This document shows, one piece after another, positions 1-5,781 of a stretch of 6,794 nucleotides of DNA. This DNA comes from Haloferacaceae archaeon (GTDB lineage Archaea > Halobacteriota > Halobacteria > Halobacteriales > Haloferacaceae): NCBI GenBank assembly GCA_028274825.1, contig JAQCMZ010000037.1, positions 1 to 6,794 of the forward strand. The letters are read 5' to 3'. Below the pieces are notes generated by a model. It was not told the DNA's origin and did not search any database. It saw nothing but the letters and a program-made list of their open reading frames with translations. Each line of letters begins with the position of its first letter. Positions within the stretch are counted from its first letter, which is position 1. The translations under genes were made by a program, and so were the position numbers.

Positions 1-2
1 AC

Positions 3-659
3 CGGCTGAGCCTCATGCCGGCGGTCTGCGACCACCTCGGCGTTCACCCGGATGCGCCGCCTGATCCAACCACGTTCTACCACTCGTTCGACCGCTACGC
101 GATGTATGTCTGGCGGGCGTTGCTGCGCGTTTCAGCGCAACAAAACCCGCAGTCTGGCCACGTCGCACTGGACAGCACGTTCTTTGAACGGAATCAAGCC
201 TCACAACACTACCTCCAGCGGTGTGGGCGAAGCGTCAAGACAATCAAAGCGACGACGCTGACCGATACAGAATCGTTGGCAGTGGTGGATGTACACTGCT
301 GTATCGAGCGTGAACACGATACGAAGGCTGGCCCGCGGGTCGTCCGCCGGAACGTGGACGACCTGCGGGCCGTGGCTGCCGACAACGGATTCCAAGGCTG
401 GCACACTGAGTACGAGATGGCTGCACTGGACGTCGAGTACCTCGTTCACTACCGTGGTTCAACAGCGAAAGCAACCGCGAATAACGCACTTATCCGGGCG
501 AAAGGCTACACACAGCGGTGGATGTCCGAGACATCCTATTCAACGGTCAAGCGAACGCAGGACTCCGCCCTGCGTTCGCGGTTCTGGTACCGACAATTCC
601 GTGAAATCGTCCTCCTGTTCGCCCTCAACAATCTCAAGAAGCTCGCCAAGACGTTATGA
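3..659 (+). CDS. IS5-family DDE transposase, 5' partial
   Basis: The transposase cuts and joins DNA ends for movement of its own IS. The frame is open from position 3, upstream of the first ATG at 15, and family members usually carry about 50-60 more N-terminal residues, so the gene is cut by the window edge. Counting from the ATG at 15, the likely DDE residues are D53 (ALDSTFF), D123 (AADNGF) and E172 (MSETSYS), with K179 seven residues after the glutamate. The C-terminus (WYRQFREIVLLFALNN) is typical of haloarchaeal IS5 transposases. No frameshift or stop interrupts the visible part, so the element could be active if its 5' end is intact. The gene is followed directly by the IS right-end palindrome. 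Confidence 0.88.
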   Translation, partial: RLSLMPAVCDHLGVHPDAPPDPTTFYHSFDRYAMYVWRALLRVSAQQNPQSGHVALDSTFFERNQASQHYLQRCGRSVKTIKATTLTDTESLAVVDVHCCIEREHDTKAGPRVVRRNVDDLRAVAADNGFQGWHTEYEMAALDVEYLVHYRGSTAKATANNALIRAKGYTQRWMSETSYSTVKRTQDSALRSRFWYRQFREIVLLFALNNLKKLAKTL

Positions 660-672
660 TCCTACTGCTGTA

Positions 673-717
673 CCGCATTTTCAATAGAGCAGAAATTCTT
701 GCTCTGTTGAATAGCGG
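673..717. repeat. Near-perfect palindrome at IS right end
   Basis: The core at 680-711 is a 12-pair stem: ttcaatagagca faces tgctctgttgaa around the 8-nt loop gaaattct, with a single T/G pair that would be a U-G wobble in RNA. Beyond a short bulge, ccgc (673-676) faces gcgg (714-717). It starts 13 bp after the transposase stop, so it may be the IS terminus, a transcript-end structure, or both. No T-run follows, which argues against a simple intrinsic terminator. Confidence 0.7.
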
Positions 718-780
718 TTTCTTGATGAACGGTCGCTCGCCGGATCGGCGTGTGAGCGGGTGACGCCGCTGTGCTCAGAC

Positions 781-800
781 CGAGGGGAATATTATCCTCG
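781..800. repeat. 20-bp palindrome cgagg...cctcg
   Basis: The arms cgaggg and tcctcg meet around an AT-rich self-complementary centre (aatatt, 788-793), with one mismatch and one G/T pair. It sits between the two IS-end modules and is flanked on both sides by the word ctcag (774-778 and 801-805). Its role is unknown. Confidence 0.4.
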
Positions 801-808
801 CTCAGAGG

Positions 809-881
809 CCGCTATTCAACACAGCAGAAATTCTAGCGTCTAAACACGGCCGGAGTGGTGTTAACTGAACGGCCGCTCGCC
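809..881 (+). repeat. Second, diverged copy of the IS-end module
   Basis: Two blocks recur in the same order and similar spacing. The block ccgcattttcaatagagcagaaattct-like DNA at 673-699 recurs at 809-834, identical over agcagaaattct (688-699 and 823-834). The block tgaacggYcgctcgcc occurs at 726-741 and 866-881 with one mismatch. Block spacing is 53 bp in the first copy and 57 bp in the second. In addition, 809-821 is the exact reverse complement of 705-717. This looks like a solo end or scar of a related IS, but a fixed two-part IS end cannot be excluded. Confidence 0.5.
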
Positions 882-1124
882 ACTGCAACCACTCGATGAC
901 AGACACCGTCGTCGAGTGTTGCACGCAGTACTGTCTGACCGACAGTCGGAGTTCATCAGCAGGGCGGGGCTGTACTCGTCCAGCGTGGCCCCCTGTTGGC
1001 CGCTCCAGGGCCCGTCCCTGCATACCAACCGCGCATGGACCTGACCACTCTCCAGAGCGCGGCCCGAGAGGGTCTCGTCTGTCATTCAAGAGTAACGTAC
1101 CCCCTGGAACGACCGACTGGAGCA

Positions 1125-1385
1125 ATGTCTCTAGAGAACCCAGACGAGGTGTGGCGGGCGGGCGCGTACCCTCCCACTCCTTGTCGTCCGAAGGAGCGCG
1201 AGCCGCTCCTTCGGACGGACCGAGACGCCGTGCTCGTCGGCGTCTTCGAAGCCCTCGCCGACGTCGGGATCAAGCGGGACCTGCCCAGGCAGCAGGTATC
1301 ACACTCCAAATCGAAATCGACACCGAGGCTGGCCCTGAATAGCTCTGTGACGGTCTGTAATCGGGACACGCGTGCGGCGAGATGA
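1125..1385 (+). CDS. Weak hypothetical ORF, 86 residues
   Basis: I do not recognise this product and am not sure it is a gene. In its favour, residues around RTDRDAVLVGVFEALADVGIKRDL use G or C at nearly every third position as halophile genes do, and a TATA-like gtaacgt lies about 29 nt before the ATG. Against it, the C-terminal third (HSKSKSTPRLALNSSV) is basic and low-complexity, unlike an acidic halophile protein. A perfect 14-bp hairpin also sits inside the frame. It may be the head of a gene whose 3' part was lost next to IS debris. Confidence 0.2.
   Translation: MSLENPDEVWRAGAYPPTPCRPKEREPLLRTDRDAVLVGVFEALADVGIKRDLPRQQVSHSKSKSTPRLALNSSVTVCNRDTRAAR
1185..1217. repeat. Perfect 14-bp inverted repeat, 5-nt loop
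   Basis: The arm cgtccgaaggagcg (1185-1198) is exactly complementary to cgctccttcggacg (1204-1217) around the loop cgagc. It is the strongest hairpin in the gene-poor stretch. There is no T-run after it on either strand. It could be a transcript-end structure, a protein-binding site or an IS-derived structure. Confidence 0.6.
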
Positions 1386-1391
1386 CAGGGG

Positions 1392-1865
1392 TTAGCGCTC
1401 GGCGTACTCGAGGAGTCCCCAGACGTCATCCAAGTAGCGCAGTGCCTTCCAGACTGCCACGAGCCGGTCCATCAGCGCCTGCTGGCTCGCGCCGTCCGAG
1501 TACACCCGTGCCTCGACTAGCACCCGCTCGACATCACGGAACGCCACGTTCGCGCCCTGCTCGTTCTGGAATCCGTAGACGACGGGCACCTCCATCAGTG
1601 CCTCTCGGAGGCGGGCCACAAGCGTGTCCCGGTTGTCTTCGGCCATCTCGGCGATGCGAGTCCGTATCTCCTTGGAGAACTCCAGCTGCTGGCCGATAAT
1701 GAGTGGCCCGCCGTGCTGACGCTGGACGACGTGCAGGAAGATACCCGACATTCGAACGGTGAAGTTGAACACTGCGGCCTCGTCGGGCACCCGTTCGATC
1801 TCTTCGACGAGGTCGTCAATCCACGCTCGCACCTGCTCGGGAGGGAGTTCGCCACTACTCGACAT
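1392..1865 (-). CDS. Hypothetical protein, 157 residues
   Basis: I do not recognise this family. The protein is acidic, has no signal peptide and no clear membrane segment, so it is probably cytoplasmic. Residues 8-27 (PPEQVRAWIDDLVEEIERVP) and 64-92 look helical. The middle carries hydrophobic strands (AVFNFTVRMSGIFLHVVQ, residues 31-48) followed by GGPLIIGQQLEF. The C-terminus (LMDRLVAVWKALRYLDDVWGLLEYAE) is another helix. The start MSSSGELPPE is chosen because a TATA-like element lies about 25 nt upstream. The frame stays open to 2153, but that extension runs antisense to the CDGSH pseudogene and reads unlike a protein. It is divergent from the CDGSH pseudogene, 84 nt away. Confidence 0.75.
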   Translation of the reverse strand: MSSSGELPPEQVRAWIDDLVEEIERVPDEAAVFNFTVRMSGIFLHVVQRQHGGPLIIGQQLEFSKEIRTRIAEMAEDNRDTLVARLREALMEVPVVYGFQNEQGANVAFRDVERVLVEARVYSDGASQQALMDRLVAVWKALRYLDDVWGLLEYAER

Positions 1866-1885
1866 ACCAGGACGAGTACGCCAGC

Positions 1886-1894
1886 GGTAATAGG
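1886..1894 (-). promoter_or_regulatory. TATA-like box for the 157-residue gene
   Basis: On the minus strand this reads cctattacc. Its centre is about 25 nt before the ATG at 1865, which would place transcription start at or next to the start codon, as in a leaderless haloarchaeal mRNA. This is an inference from spacing and composition only. Confidence 0.4.
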
Positions 1895-1949
1895 TCCCCC
1901 GGGTCAGACACGAGTCCAAGGGCTTACGTGGTCCGACCCTGGGGACGGT

Positions 1950-2183
1950 ATGGCGCGAGAGGTCACTCACACCGAGACCGGGCCACGGAAGCTCGAAGAG
2001 GACGACATCGATCCCGAGAAGGGGAACGTTGCCATCTATCAGTCTGGACTCTCCGACGAATGACCGTTCTACGATGGCTTGCACCAGTACATAGAGGACG
2101 AGGGAGCCCCCGTTTACAAGTACGAGGGCAACGATGTCGACGCCCCGCGACACCCAGTGGAGTGGTCATTCGAAATTGAATGA
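1950..2183 (+). pseudogene. CDGSH iron-sulfur protein, decayed
   Basis: Reading through one TGA (2061-2063) gives a 77-codon frame ending at a second TGA (2181-2183), about the usual length of small haloarchaeal CDGSH proteins. Those bind a [2Fe-2S] cluster through three cysteines and one histidine in the pattern CxCx(2)(S/T)x(3)PxCDG(S/A/T)H. Here the head MAREVTH, the stretch LEEDDIDPEKGNVA and the tail YKYEGNDVDAPRHPVEW fit the family. The motif reads IYQSGLSDE-stop-PFYDGLH. All three cysteines are replaced (Tyr, Ser, Tyr), the CDGSH serine is Leu, and only the histidine remains. The stop falls where relatives often have Arg, so CGA to TGA is a plausible origin. No frameshift is present. 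The 37-residue upstream product could still be made but could not bind the cluster. Confidence 0.8.
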
Positions 2184-2224
2184 TGGTGTGAGGTGTAACG
2201 TCACGCCTTACCATCGGCGACATC

Positions 2225-2377
2225 CTACTGGCTTCCGAGCGTGCGGAACTCCGCGGTCACGTTGACATTCACTAACTGCTCGTCGTCATGGACCGCGAGC
2301 GCCTTGTTCCCGTCTTCGAACCGCGTGCTCGTACCGCCGGCGAGGACGACGCCCCGCACGTCGTCTGCGCCGCTCAC
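2225..2377 (-). pseudogene. mobA: MobA relic, apparent internal deletion
   Basis: MobA transfers GMP from GTP to molybdopterin to make the guanine-dinucleotide cofactor of DMSO-reductase-family enzymes; it is normally about 190-200 residues. This 50-codon frame keeps the N-terminal nucleotide-binding signature, VVLAGGTSTRFEDGNKALA at residues 10-28, close to the family LAGGxSxRxGxDK. It then passes directly into DDEQLVNVNVTAEFRTLGSQ, which resembles the MobA C-terminal end (family form: xNVNTPxEL). The catalytic middle of about 140-150 residues is absent. The GTG start overlaps the TGA of the upstream ferredoxin gene by 4 nt, showing the two were translationally linked. The N-terminal assignment is firm; the C-terminal match is short and inferred. 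The product cannot be an active MobA. Confidence 0.72.
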
Positions 2378-3459
2378 GGCCCGTCGCCCTCACCGGCGAC
2401 GGCGTTCACGCGCGCGGCGACGCTCGTCGCCATCCATCGGAGCGCCAGCCGCGGCTCGCCACCGTCCTCTCGTAGCACGACGGGCGGGCGCGCCCCCTCC
2501 TGTTCCCGCTCCTCGCGCGTCCGGGGAAGCGCGAGCTGGCCGACCAGCGGGAGCGAAACACCACGCTCGTCCGATTCTTCGCTGAGTTCGCCCACGTCGG
2601 GGTCCAGTGGCACCCGCCCGAGAATCGGGACGTCGAACTCCCACGCGAGGTCGGCGCCGCCGCCGGACCCGTGGCCGCCACACTGACAGTTCCCGCCGCA
2701 GCCGCAGTCGCCGCCACATCCGCATCCACCTCCGTCGGTGCGCGCTTCCTCGTCGGGGAGCGAGACGTCCGAGTCGGCCAGTGATTCGGCGGCTCGCTCG
2801 AGATCGAACTCCTCGCGGGCGGCGCCACGGGTTTCCATCTCCGTCGGGGCGTCCGACCACATGTAGTGCTTCTCGCGGCCGGTCGTTCCGGGCGTGGTGC
2901 TGGCCTCGTCGCCGTCGACGTAGAAGAGCTTGGGTTCGGTCCCCTTCTCGACCTTGCGGGCTTGGACCTCTTGGTCGGCGATAGTCGCTGCGATGTCGGT
3001 CTCGCCGTTCTCCATGTCGCCGGCAATGATGGCGTCCTCCGGGCAGACGGTGACGCAGGCTGGCTCACGGCCACTGTCTACGCGGTGCGAGCAGTAGTTG
3101 CACTTCGCAGCGGTGGAAGTCTCGGGGTCGATGTACAGCGCGTCGTACGGGCAGCCCTGCATGCAGGCCTTGCAGCCGATACACCGGTCCGGGTCGAAGT
3201 CGACGATGCCATCCTCCCGCTCCCACAGCGCTGTCACCGGGCAGACGTCCGTACAGGGGGAATCGGCGCAGTGATTGCAACGCATCACGGAGAAGTTGCG
3301 GTTCGTGTTCGGGAATTCGCCCTTCTCGATGTACTTCACCCAGGTTTTGTTCACGCCCAGCGGGTCGTCGTGCTCGGCCTTGCATGCCACCGTACAGGCG
3401 TGACACCCGATGCATCGCCGGTTGTCGATGATGAAGCCGAAGTTAGTGATAGTGCTCAC
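2374..3459 (-). CDS. DmsB/PsrB-type ferredoxin fused to Mrp-like tail
   Basis: Residues 1-140 form a four-cluster [4Fe-4S] electron-transfer subunit as in DmsB, PsrB and NrfC. Cysteines lie at 16/19/22/26, 61/64/69/73, 93/96/99/103 and 120/123/135/139. Residues 165-202 (RKVEKGTEPKLFYVDGDEA...YMWSD) match the usual end of such subunits. No Tat or Sec signal is seen, so it probably rides with a catalytic partner or acts inside the cell. Residues 243-268 are a Gly/Cys-rich run with six cysteines in CxC pairs (246/248, 252/254, 258/260). Residues 264-330 (GSGGGADLAWEFDVPILG, then RVPLDPDV, later PPVVL) match the C-terminal part of Mrp/ApbC iron-sulfur carrier ATPases, without the P-loop. The start is GTG at 3459. 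The downstream mobA relic overlaps by 4 nt. The frame is intact with halophile codon use. It could be a real two-domain protein or two genes joined by deletion. Confidence 0.85.
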   Translation of the reverse strand: MSTITNFGFIIDNRRCIGCHACTVACKAEHDDPLGVNKTWVKYIEKGEFPNTNRNFSVMRCNHCADSPCTDVCPVTALWEREDGIVDFDPDRCIGCKACMQGCPYDALYIDPETSTAAKCNYCSHRVDSGREPACVTVCPEDAIIAGDMENGETDIAATIADQEVQARKVEKGTEPKLFYVDGDEASTTPGTTGREKHYMWSDAPTEMETRGAAREEFDLERAAESLADSDVSLPDEEARTDGGGCGCGGDCGCGGNCQCGGHGSGGGADLAWEFDVPILGRVPLDPDVGELSEESDERGVSLPLVGQLALPRTREEREQEGARPPVVLREDGGEPRLALRWMATSVAARVNAVAGEGDGP

Positions 3460-3492
3460 CCCGTCTTGGGATAGGTCAATATGTTACTATGG

Positions 3493-3504
3493 GGATTTAA
3501 ATCC
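3493..3504 (-). promoter_or_regulatory. Palindromic AT element upstream of ferredoxin
   Basis: The word ggatttaaatcc is a perfect 12-bp palindrome with a TATA-like core. It lies about 40 nt before the GTG at 3459, which would give a short leader of about a dozen nt. It could be the promoter, an operator, or both; no GGAGG-type site precedes the GTG. Evidence is positional only. Confidence 0.3.
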
Positions 3505-3673
3505 ACGTATTCATCAGATAAAATTCCGGAGAATTTATGACTTTATTCCGCCCTAGTCTTCTATCGCCCGGGTTGAAAAAGGAGCACACAGGTTCTGCTC
3601 ATGCTTCTCGGCTAGCCTGTTGCGGTTCGGGTGCGGAGGAGGACTTGCTAGTGAATGGGTAGAAAGCACCTCA

Positions 3674-3684
3674 AGATATATATC
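3674..3684 (+). promoter_or_regulatory. TATA box for the SDR gene
   Basis: The sequence agatatatatc is centred about 27 nt before the ATG at 3706. That spacing predicts transcription start at the start codon and a leaderless mRNA. It is the reason for preferring 3706 over the in-frame upstream GTG at 3655. Confidence 0.65.
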
Positions 3685-3705
3685 GGTAGAAATCGCTTCC
3701 GAGGT

Positions 3706-4464
3706 ATGTCGACTGAAGAGCCACTATCTGGTCGGAGTGCAATCGTCACGGGAGCGAGCAGGGGCATCGGGCGGGCCACCGCCCATGCGCTAGCAGCAGC
3801 GGGAGTCGATGTGGCGGTCGCTGCGCGGAGCGAGGACGAACTTGCGAATCTCGCTGATGAAGTAGCAGAGGAGTACGGTGTACACGGGCTTGCTGTCGAG
3901 ACCGACGTACGTGACGAGCGTCAGGTTGAGAGACTGGTCCAGACAACGGTTGATGCCTTCGGTCGTCTTGACATACTTGTGAGCAACGCAGGAGTGTTAC
4001 TCGGCCATCAAACGCCAGTTGAGGAAATTGATATAGACGACTATTTTCAGCTGATGGAAGTGAATGTTAATGGAACCTTCTTTGCGACACGAGCCGCGCT
4101 CCCGCATCTTCGGGAAGTCGGTGGAAATCTTATTTTCATTGGGAGCGGGGCCAGTCAGTCACCTCGTCCGTATAATCCAATTTATGCGGCGAGCAAGTGG
4201 TGGATGCGCGGGTTTGCTCAAAGCGTTGAGGGACAGGTTGGGAACGACGGTGTTGCAGTTACACTAATTAACCCCACCGAAGTCCGGACAGAGATTGGGG
4301 GGGAGGAAGGGAATTCGATAGCCGATCGGTTCGATGAAAAAGAAATACTTGAACCCGTAGAGGTTGGCGAGGCCGTTGTATTTGTTGCTACGCGGAGTTC
4401 ACGGGCAACGGTAGACGAACTGCATCTCTTCCGAAGGGACAAGCTCCACGATCTCTACTCATAA
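3706..4464 (+). CDS. Short-chain dehydrogenase/reductase (SDR)
   Basis: A 252-residue NAD(P)-dependent oxidoreductase with a complete classical SDR active site. The cofactor loop TGASRGIG is at residues 15-22, the stabilising SNAG at 93-96, an Asn at 120 and the catalytic Ser147, Tyr160 and Lys164 (YAASK). R41-S42 after the second strand suggests NADP(H), and D68 in TDV would contact the adenine. Length is normal for classical SDRs of 240-260 residues. The substrate cannot be told from sequence; many such proteins carry a generic 3-oxoacyl-ACP reductase label, which I would not adopt. An in-frame GTG at 3655 would add 17 basic residues (GRKHLKIYIGRNRFRG) that cover the TATA box, so the later start is preferred. 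It converges on the capA pseudogene with a 14-nt gap, and its neighbours do not suggest a pathway. Confidence 0.9.
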   Translation: MSTEEPLSGRSAIVTGASRGIGRATAHALAAAGVDVAVAARSEDELANLADEVAEEYGVHGLAVETDVRDERQVERLVQTTVDAFGRLDILVSNAGVLLGHQTPVEEIDIDDYFQLMEVNVNGTFFATRAALPHLREVGGNLIFIGSGASQSPRPYNPIYAASKWWMRGFAQSVEGQVGNDGVAVTLINPTEVRTEIGGEEGNSIADRFDEKEILEPVEVGEAVVFVATRSSRATVDELHLFRRDKLHDLYS

Positions 4465-4478
4465 CAGCCCCTAACGGC

Positions 4479-5065
4479 TTACAGCTGTACTACAGCCTGC
4501 ATATCACGGTGTTCAATCTCTGTTCCATATTTGGCTGAGTTAGCGATGATGGTTTCAATAATTGCGTCAGCTTCGTCATCGCGAGCAAGAACAGGTGTTC
4601 CCCGATGAGGACGAGGTTGTTCACGCTGAAGAGTGACTGGATTACATTCGACTCGAAGGAGGCTTCCCTCGGAGTCAGATTCACAGATTGGGATGCCAGT
4701 ACGCCAAAACATCGGCTCAACAAGGTAGTTTTGCGGTTCGCAATCGTCATAATACTGGGCAAAAAACAGCGCAGACGGTTTGGTCGTGTCCTCGATCTCC
4801 ATTAGGTGATAGCTGTTGGCAGCGAGTTGCGATAGAAGCTCGAATTGGATAATAAAGCTACCTGGGGAGTAGAATATCGGTTTTCTCTTGTAGGTCTCGA
4901 TTCCTTGGAGAAAGTGGGGCCCGTTCCCATGAAAACGTCAGCACCTGCGTCAATACATTCGTAGGCAATCTCGGACAAAAATTCAGGTGGGATTTCGGTG
5001 TTTCGCTTTCCGTCTTTTGCTTGATGGAAGTGAACGTCCATTACCACCAAGTCGGCAGTTCGTGC
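4479..5065 (-). pseudogene. CapA-family protein, 5'-truncated and frameshifted
   Basis: CapA-like proteins are metallophosphatase-fold enzymes linked to poly-gamma-glutamate capsule synthesis; full members are about 350-400 residues. Only the C-terminal half remains. The first part reads ADLVVMDVHFHQAKDGKRN, EIPPEFLSEIAYECIDAGADVF, then GTGP in one frame. From about 4920 the family sequence continues in the next frame as HFLQGIETYKRKPIFYSPGSF, and runs through FWRTGIPICES and GTPVLARDDEADAIIETI to the stop at 4479. The switch falls at a run of four C (minus strand), consistent with loss of one C. Upstream, a TAG at 5066-5068 ends the frame right where the thioredoxin gene's promoter begins, so the 5' half was removed. 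A sequencing error could explain the frameshift but not the truncation. Confidence 0.82.
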
Positions 5066-5072
5066 CTACCGA

Positions 5073-5083
5073 GGATATAATAA
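5073..5083 (+). promoter_or_regulatory. TATA box for the thioredoxin-fold gene
   Basis: The sequence ggatataataa is centred about 27 nt before the ATG at 5106, predicting a leaderless transcript. It abuts the broken 5' edge of the capA pseudogene. Confidence 0.6.
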
Positions 5084-5105
5084 TCCCTCGCAACACAGTA
5101 CGGTT

Positions 5106-5780
5106 ATGGATACTATTGAACTACTCAACCAGTTGCTTGCTGCGGATATAATTCATGAAACGACCGATGGTGGTTTCCAGATCGACGAACACTTTGAGCA
5201 TTCAGTGGAAGAATATGCAGAGCAGTTGCGAGCAGCTGAAAATAGTAGATCATGGCTCCGCAGGAACTGTGATAGTGAAAATATAGCAGATATCCTTGCT
5301 GAAAAGGCTGGAGACACACCAGACATAGTCGCGACATATTTTGCACTCCAAGATCATACCGCTGATGTCCGGTCTGACGTAATCGTTCAACTTTCGATGG
5401 TGCTGAGTCAACTCCGTGCTGATGACGTTCGAACAGACGGAGCCCCGGATCCATTCCTGCCAATTGAAGGGGATAAGCTCGGGTTGTTTCTTGATTTTCA
5501 GTCGCTTGCCGTCATCTACTGTTGGCGCGAAGAGTGCGAGCCGTGTGATCTGATGAGAGAGACGCTGGAAACGGCATTTGTGGAGCCTCCTGAGAATATC
5601 TCACTTCTCAGTGTATATGGCCCAAAGTATGCGAGGTATCTTCAAAACGAGTACGATGTAAAGGGGGCACCGACTACACTGTTTGTCGCCAACGGACAGG
5701 TTGATTCCCGGTTACACGGGGCCCACTACGAAGAGACGGTTACAAGTGAAATTAAAAGACTCAGTGACGCAGCAGAATAA
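5106..5780 (+). CDS. Thioredoxin-fold protein with N-terminal extension
   Basis: A 224-residue cytoplasmic protein with no signal peptide or membrane segment. Residues about 125-220 are a thioredoxin fold: the strand SLAVIYCW (133-140), a redox motif C144-E-P-C147 at the start of a helix, and the cis-proline loop GAPTTLF with Pro189, followed by the final strand and helix (GQVDSRLHGAHYEE). This predicts dithiol-disulfide exchange. The usual Trp before the first Cys is replaced (REECEPC). C139 and C55 add two more cysteines. Residues 1-110 are an acidic, largely helical domain I do not recognise; the opening LLNQLLAADIIHETTDGGFQID resembles a small helix-turn segment, but not enough to call DNA binding. 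It ends 21 nt from the convergent permease gene. The partner protein is unknown. Confidence 0.82.
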   Translation: MDTIELLNQLLAADIIHETTDGGFQIDEHFEHSVEEYAEQLRAAENSRSWLRRNCDSENIADILAEKAGDTPDIVATYFALQDHTADVRSDVIVQLSMVLSQLRADDVRTDGAPDPFLPIEGDKLGLFLDFQSLAVIYCWREECEPCDLMRETLETAFVEPPENISLLSVYGPKYARYLQNEYDVKGAPTTLFVANGQVDSRLHGAHYEETVTSEIKRLSDAAE

Positions 5781-5781
5781 A

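Larger units (their letters stand above)
1..717 (+). mobile_element. IS5-family insertion sequence, 3' part
   Basis: This is the downstream part of a haloarchaeal IS5-type insertion sequence: most of its transposase gene plus about 60 bp of right-end DNA. The 5' end and left inverted repeat lie outside the window. The right end is placed at about 717 because 705-717 (tgttgaatagcgg) closes a palindromic end structure and its exact reverse complement recurs at 809-821. That boundary is an inference; the true terminus and target duplication cannot be fixed without the left end. Confidence 0.6.
660..1391. other. Gene-poor stretch with IS debris
   Basis: Apart from the repeats and the weak 86-residue ORF listed separately, I see nothing convincing here. 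Readings of 840-1120 on both strands give short, basic or low-complexity peptides that match no family I know. Minor inverted repeats exist, for example cactcga/tcgagtg around 890-915 and actgtc/gacagt around 929-947. The stretch is best read as decayed DNA between an IS and the next gene. Confidence 0.5.

Noticed and set aside
705..821. A 117-bp miniature element (MITE) bounded by 13-bp inverted repeats
   Set aside because: The repeats also belong to a larger module repeated at 673-741 and 809-881, which IS ends explain better; no target duplication is visible.
896..1342. A 148-codon plus-strand frame
   Set aside because: The product is rich in Arg, Pro and Ser with no family resemblance, and overlaps other equally poor frames.
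2061..2063. TGA read as selenocysteine or by readthrough in the CDGSH gene
   Set aside because: The stop is not at a cysteine position, the real cysteine positions are already Tyr or Ser, and no supporting RNA structure is evident.
1866..2153. N-terminal extension of the 157-residue gene to a start at 2153
   Set aside because: It would run antisense through the CDGSH pseudogene, and a TATA-like box sits just before the ATG at 1865.
2866..3474. A 202-codon open frame on the plus strand
   Set aside because: It is antisense to the four-cluster ferredoxin, whose cysteine spacing is unmistakable; the frame is a by-product of GC-rich codons.
4802..5050. Separate small genes at 4479-4802 and 4802-5050
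   Set aside because: They are two frames of one CapA sequence; family similarity continues across the frame change at about 4920, before the first frame ends.
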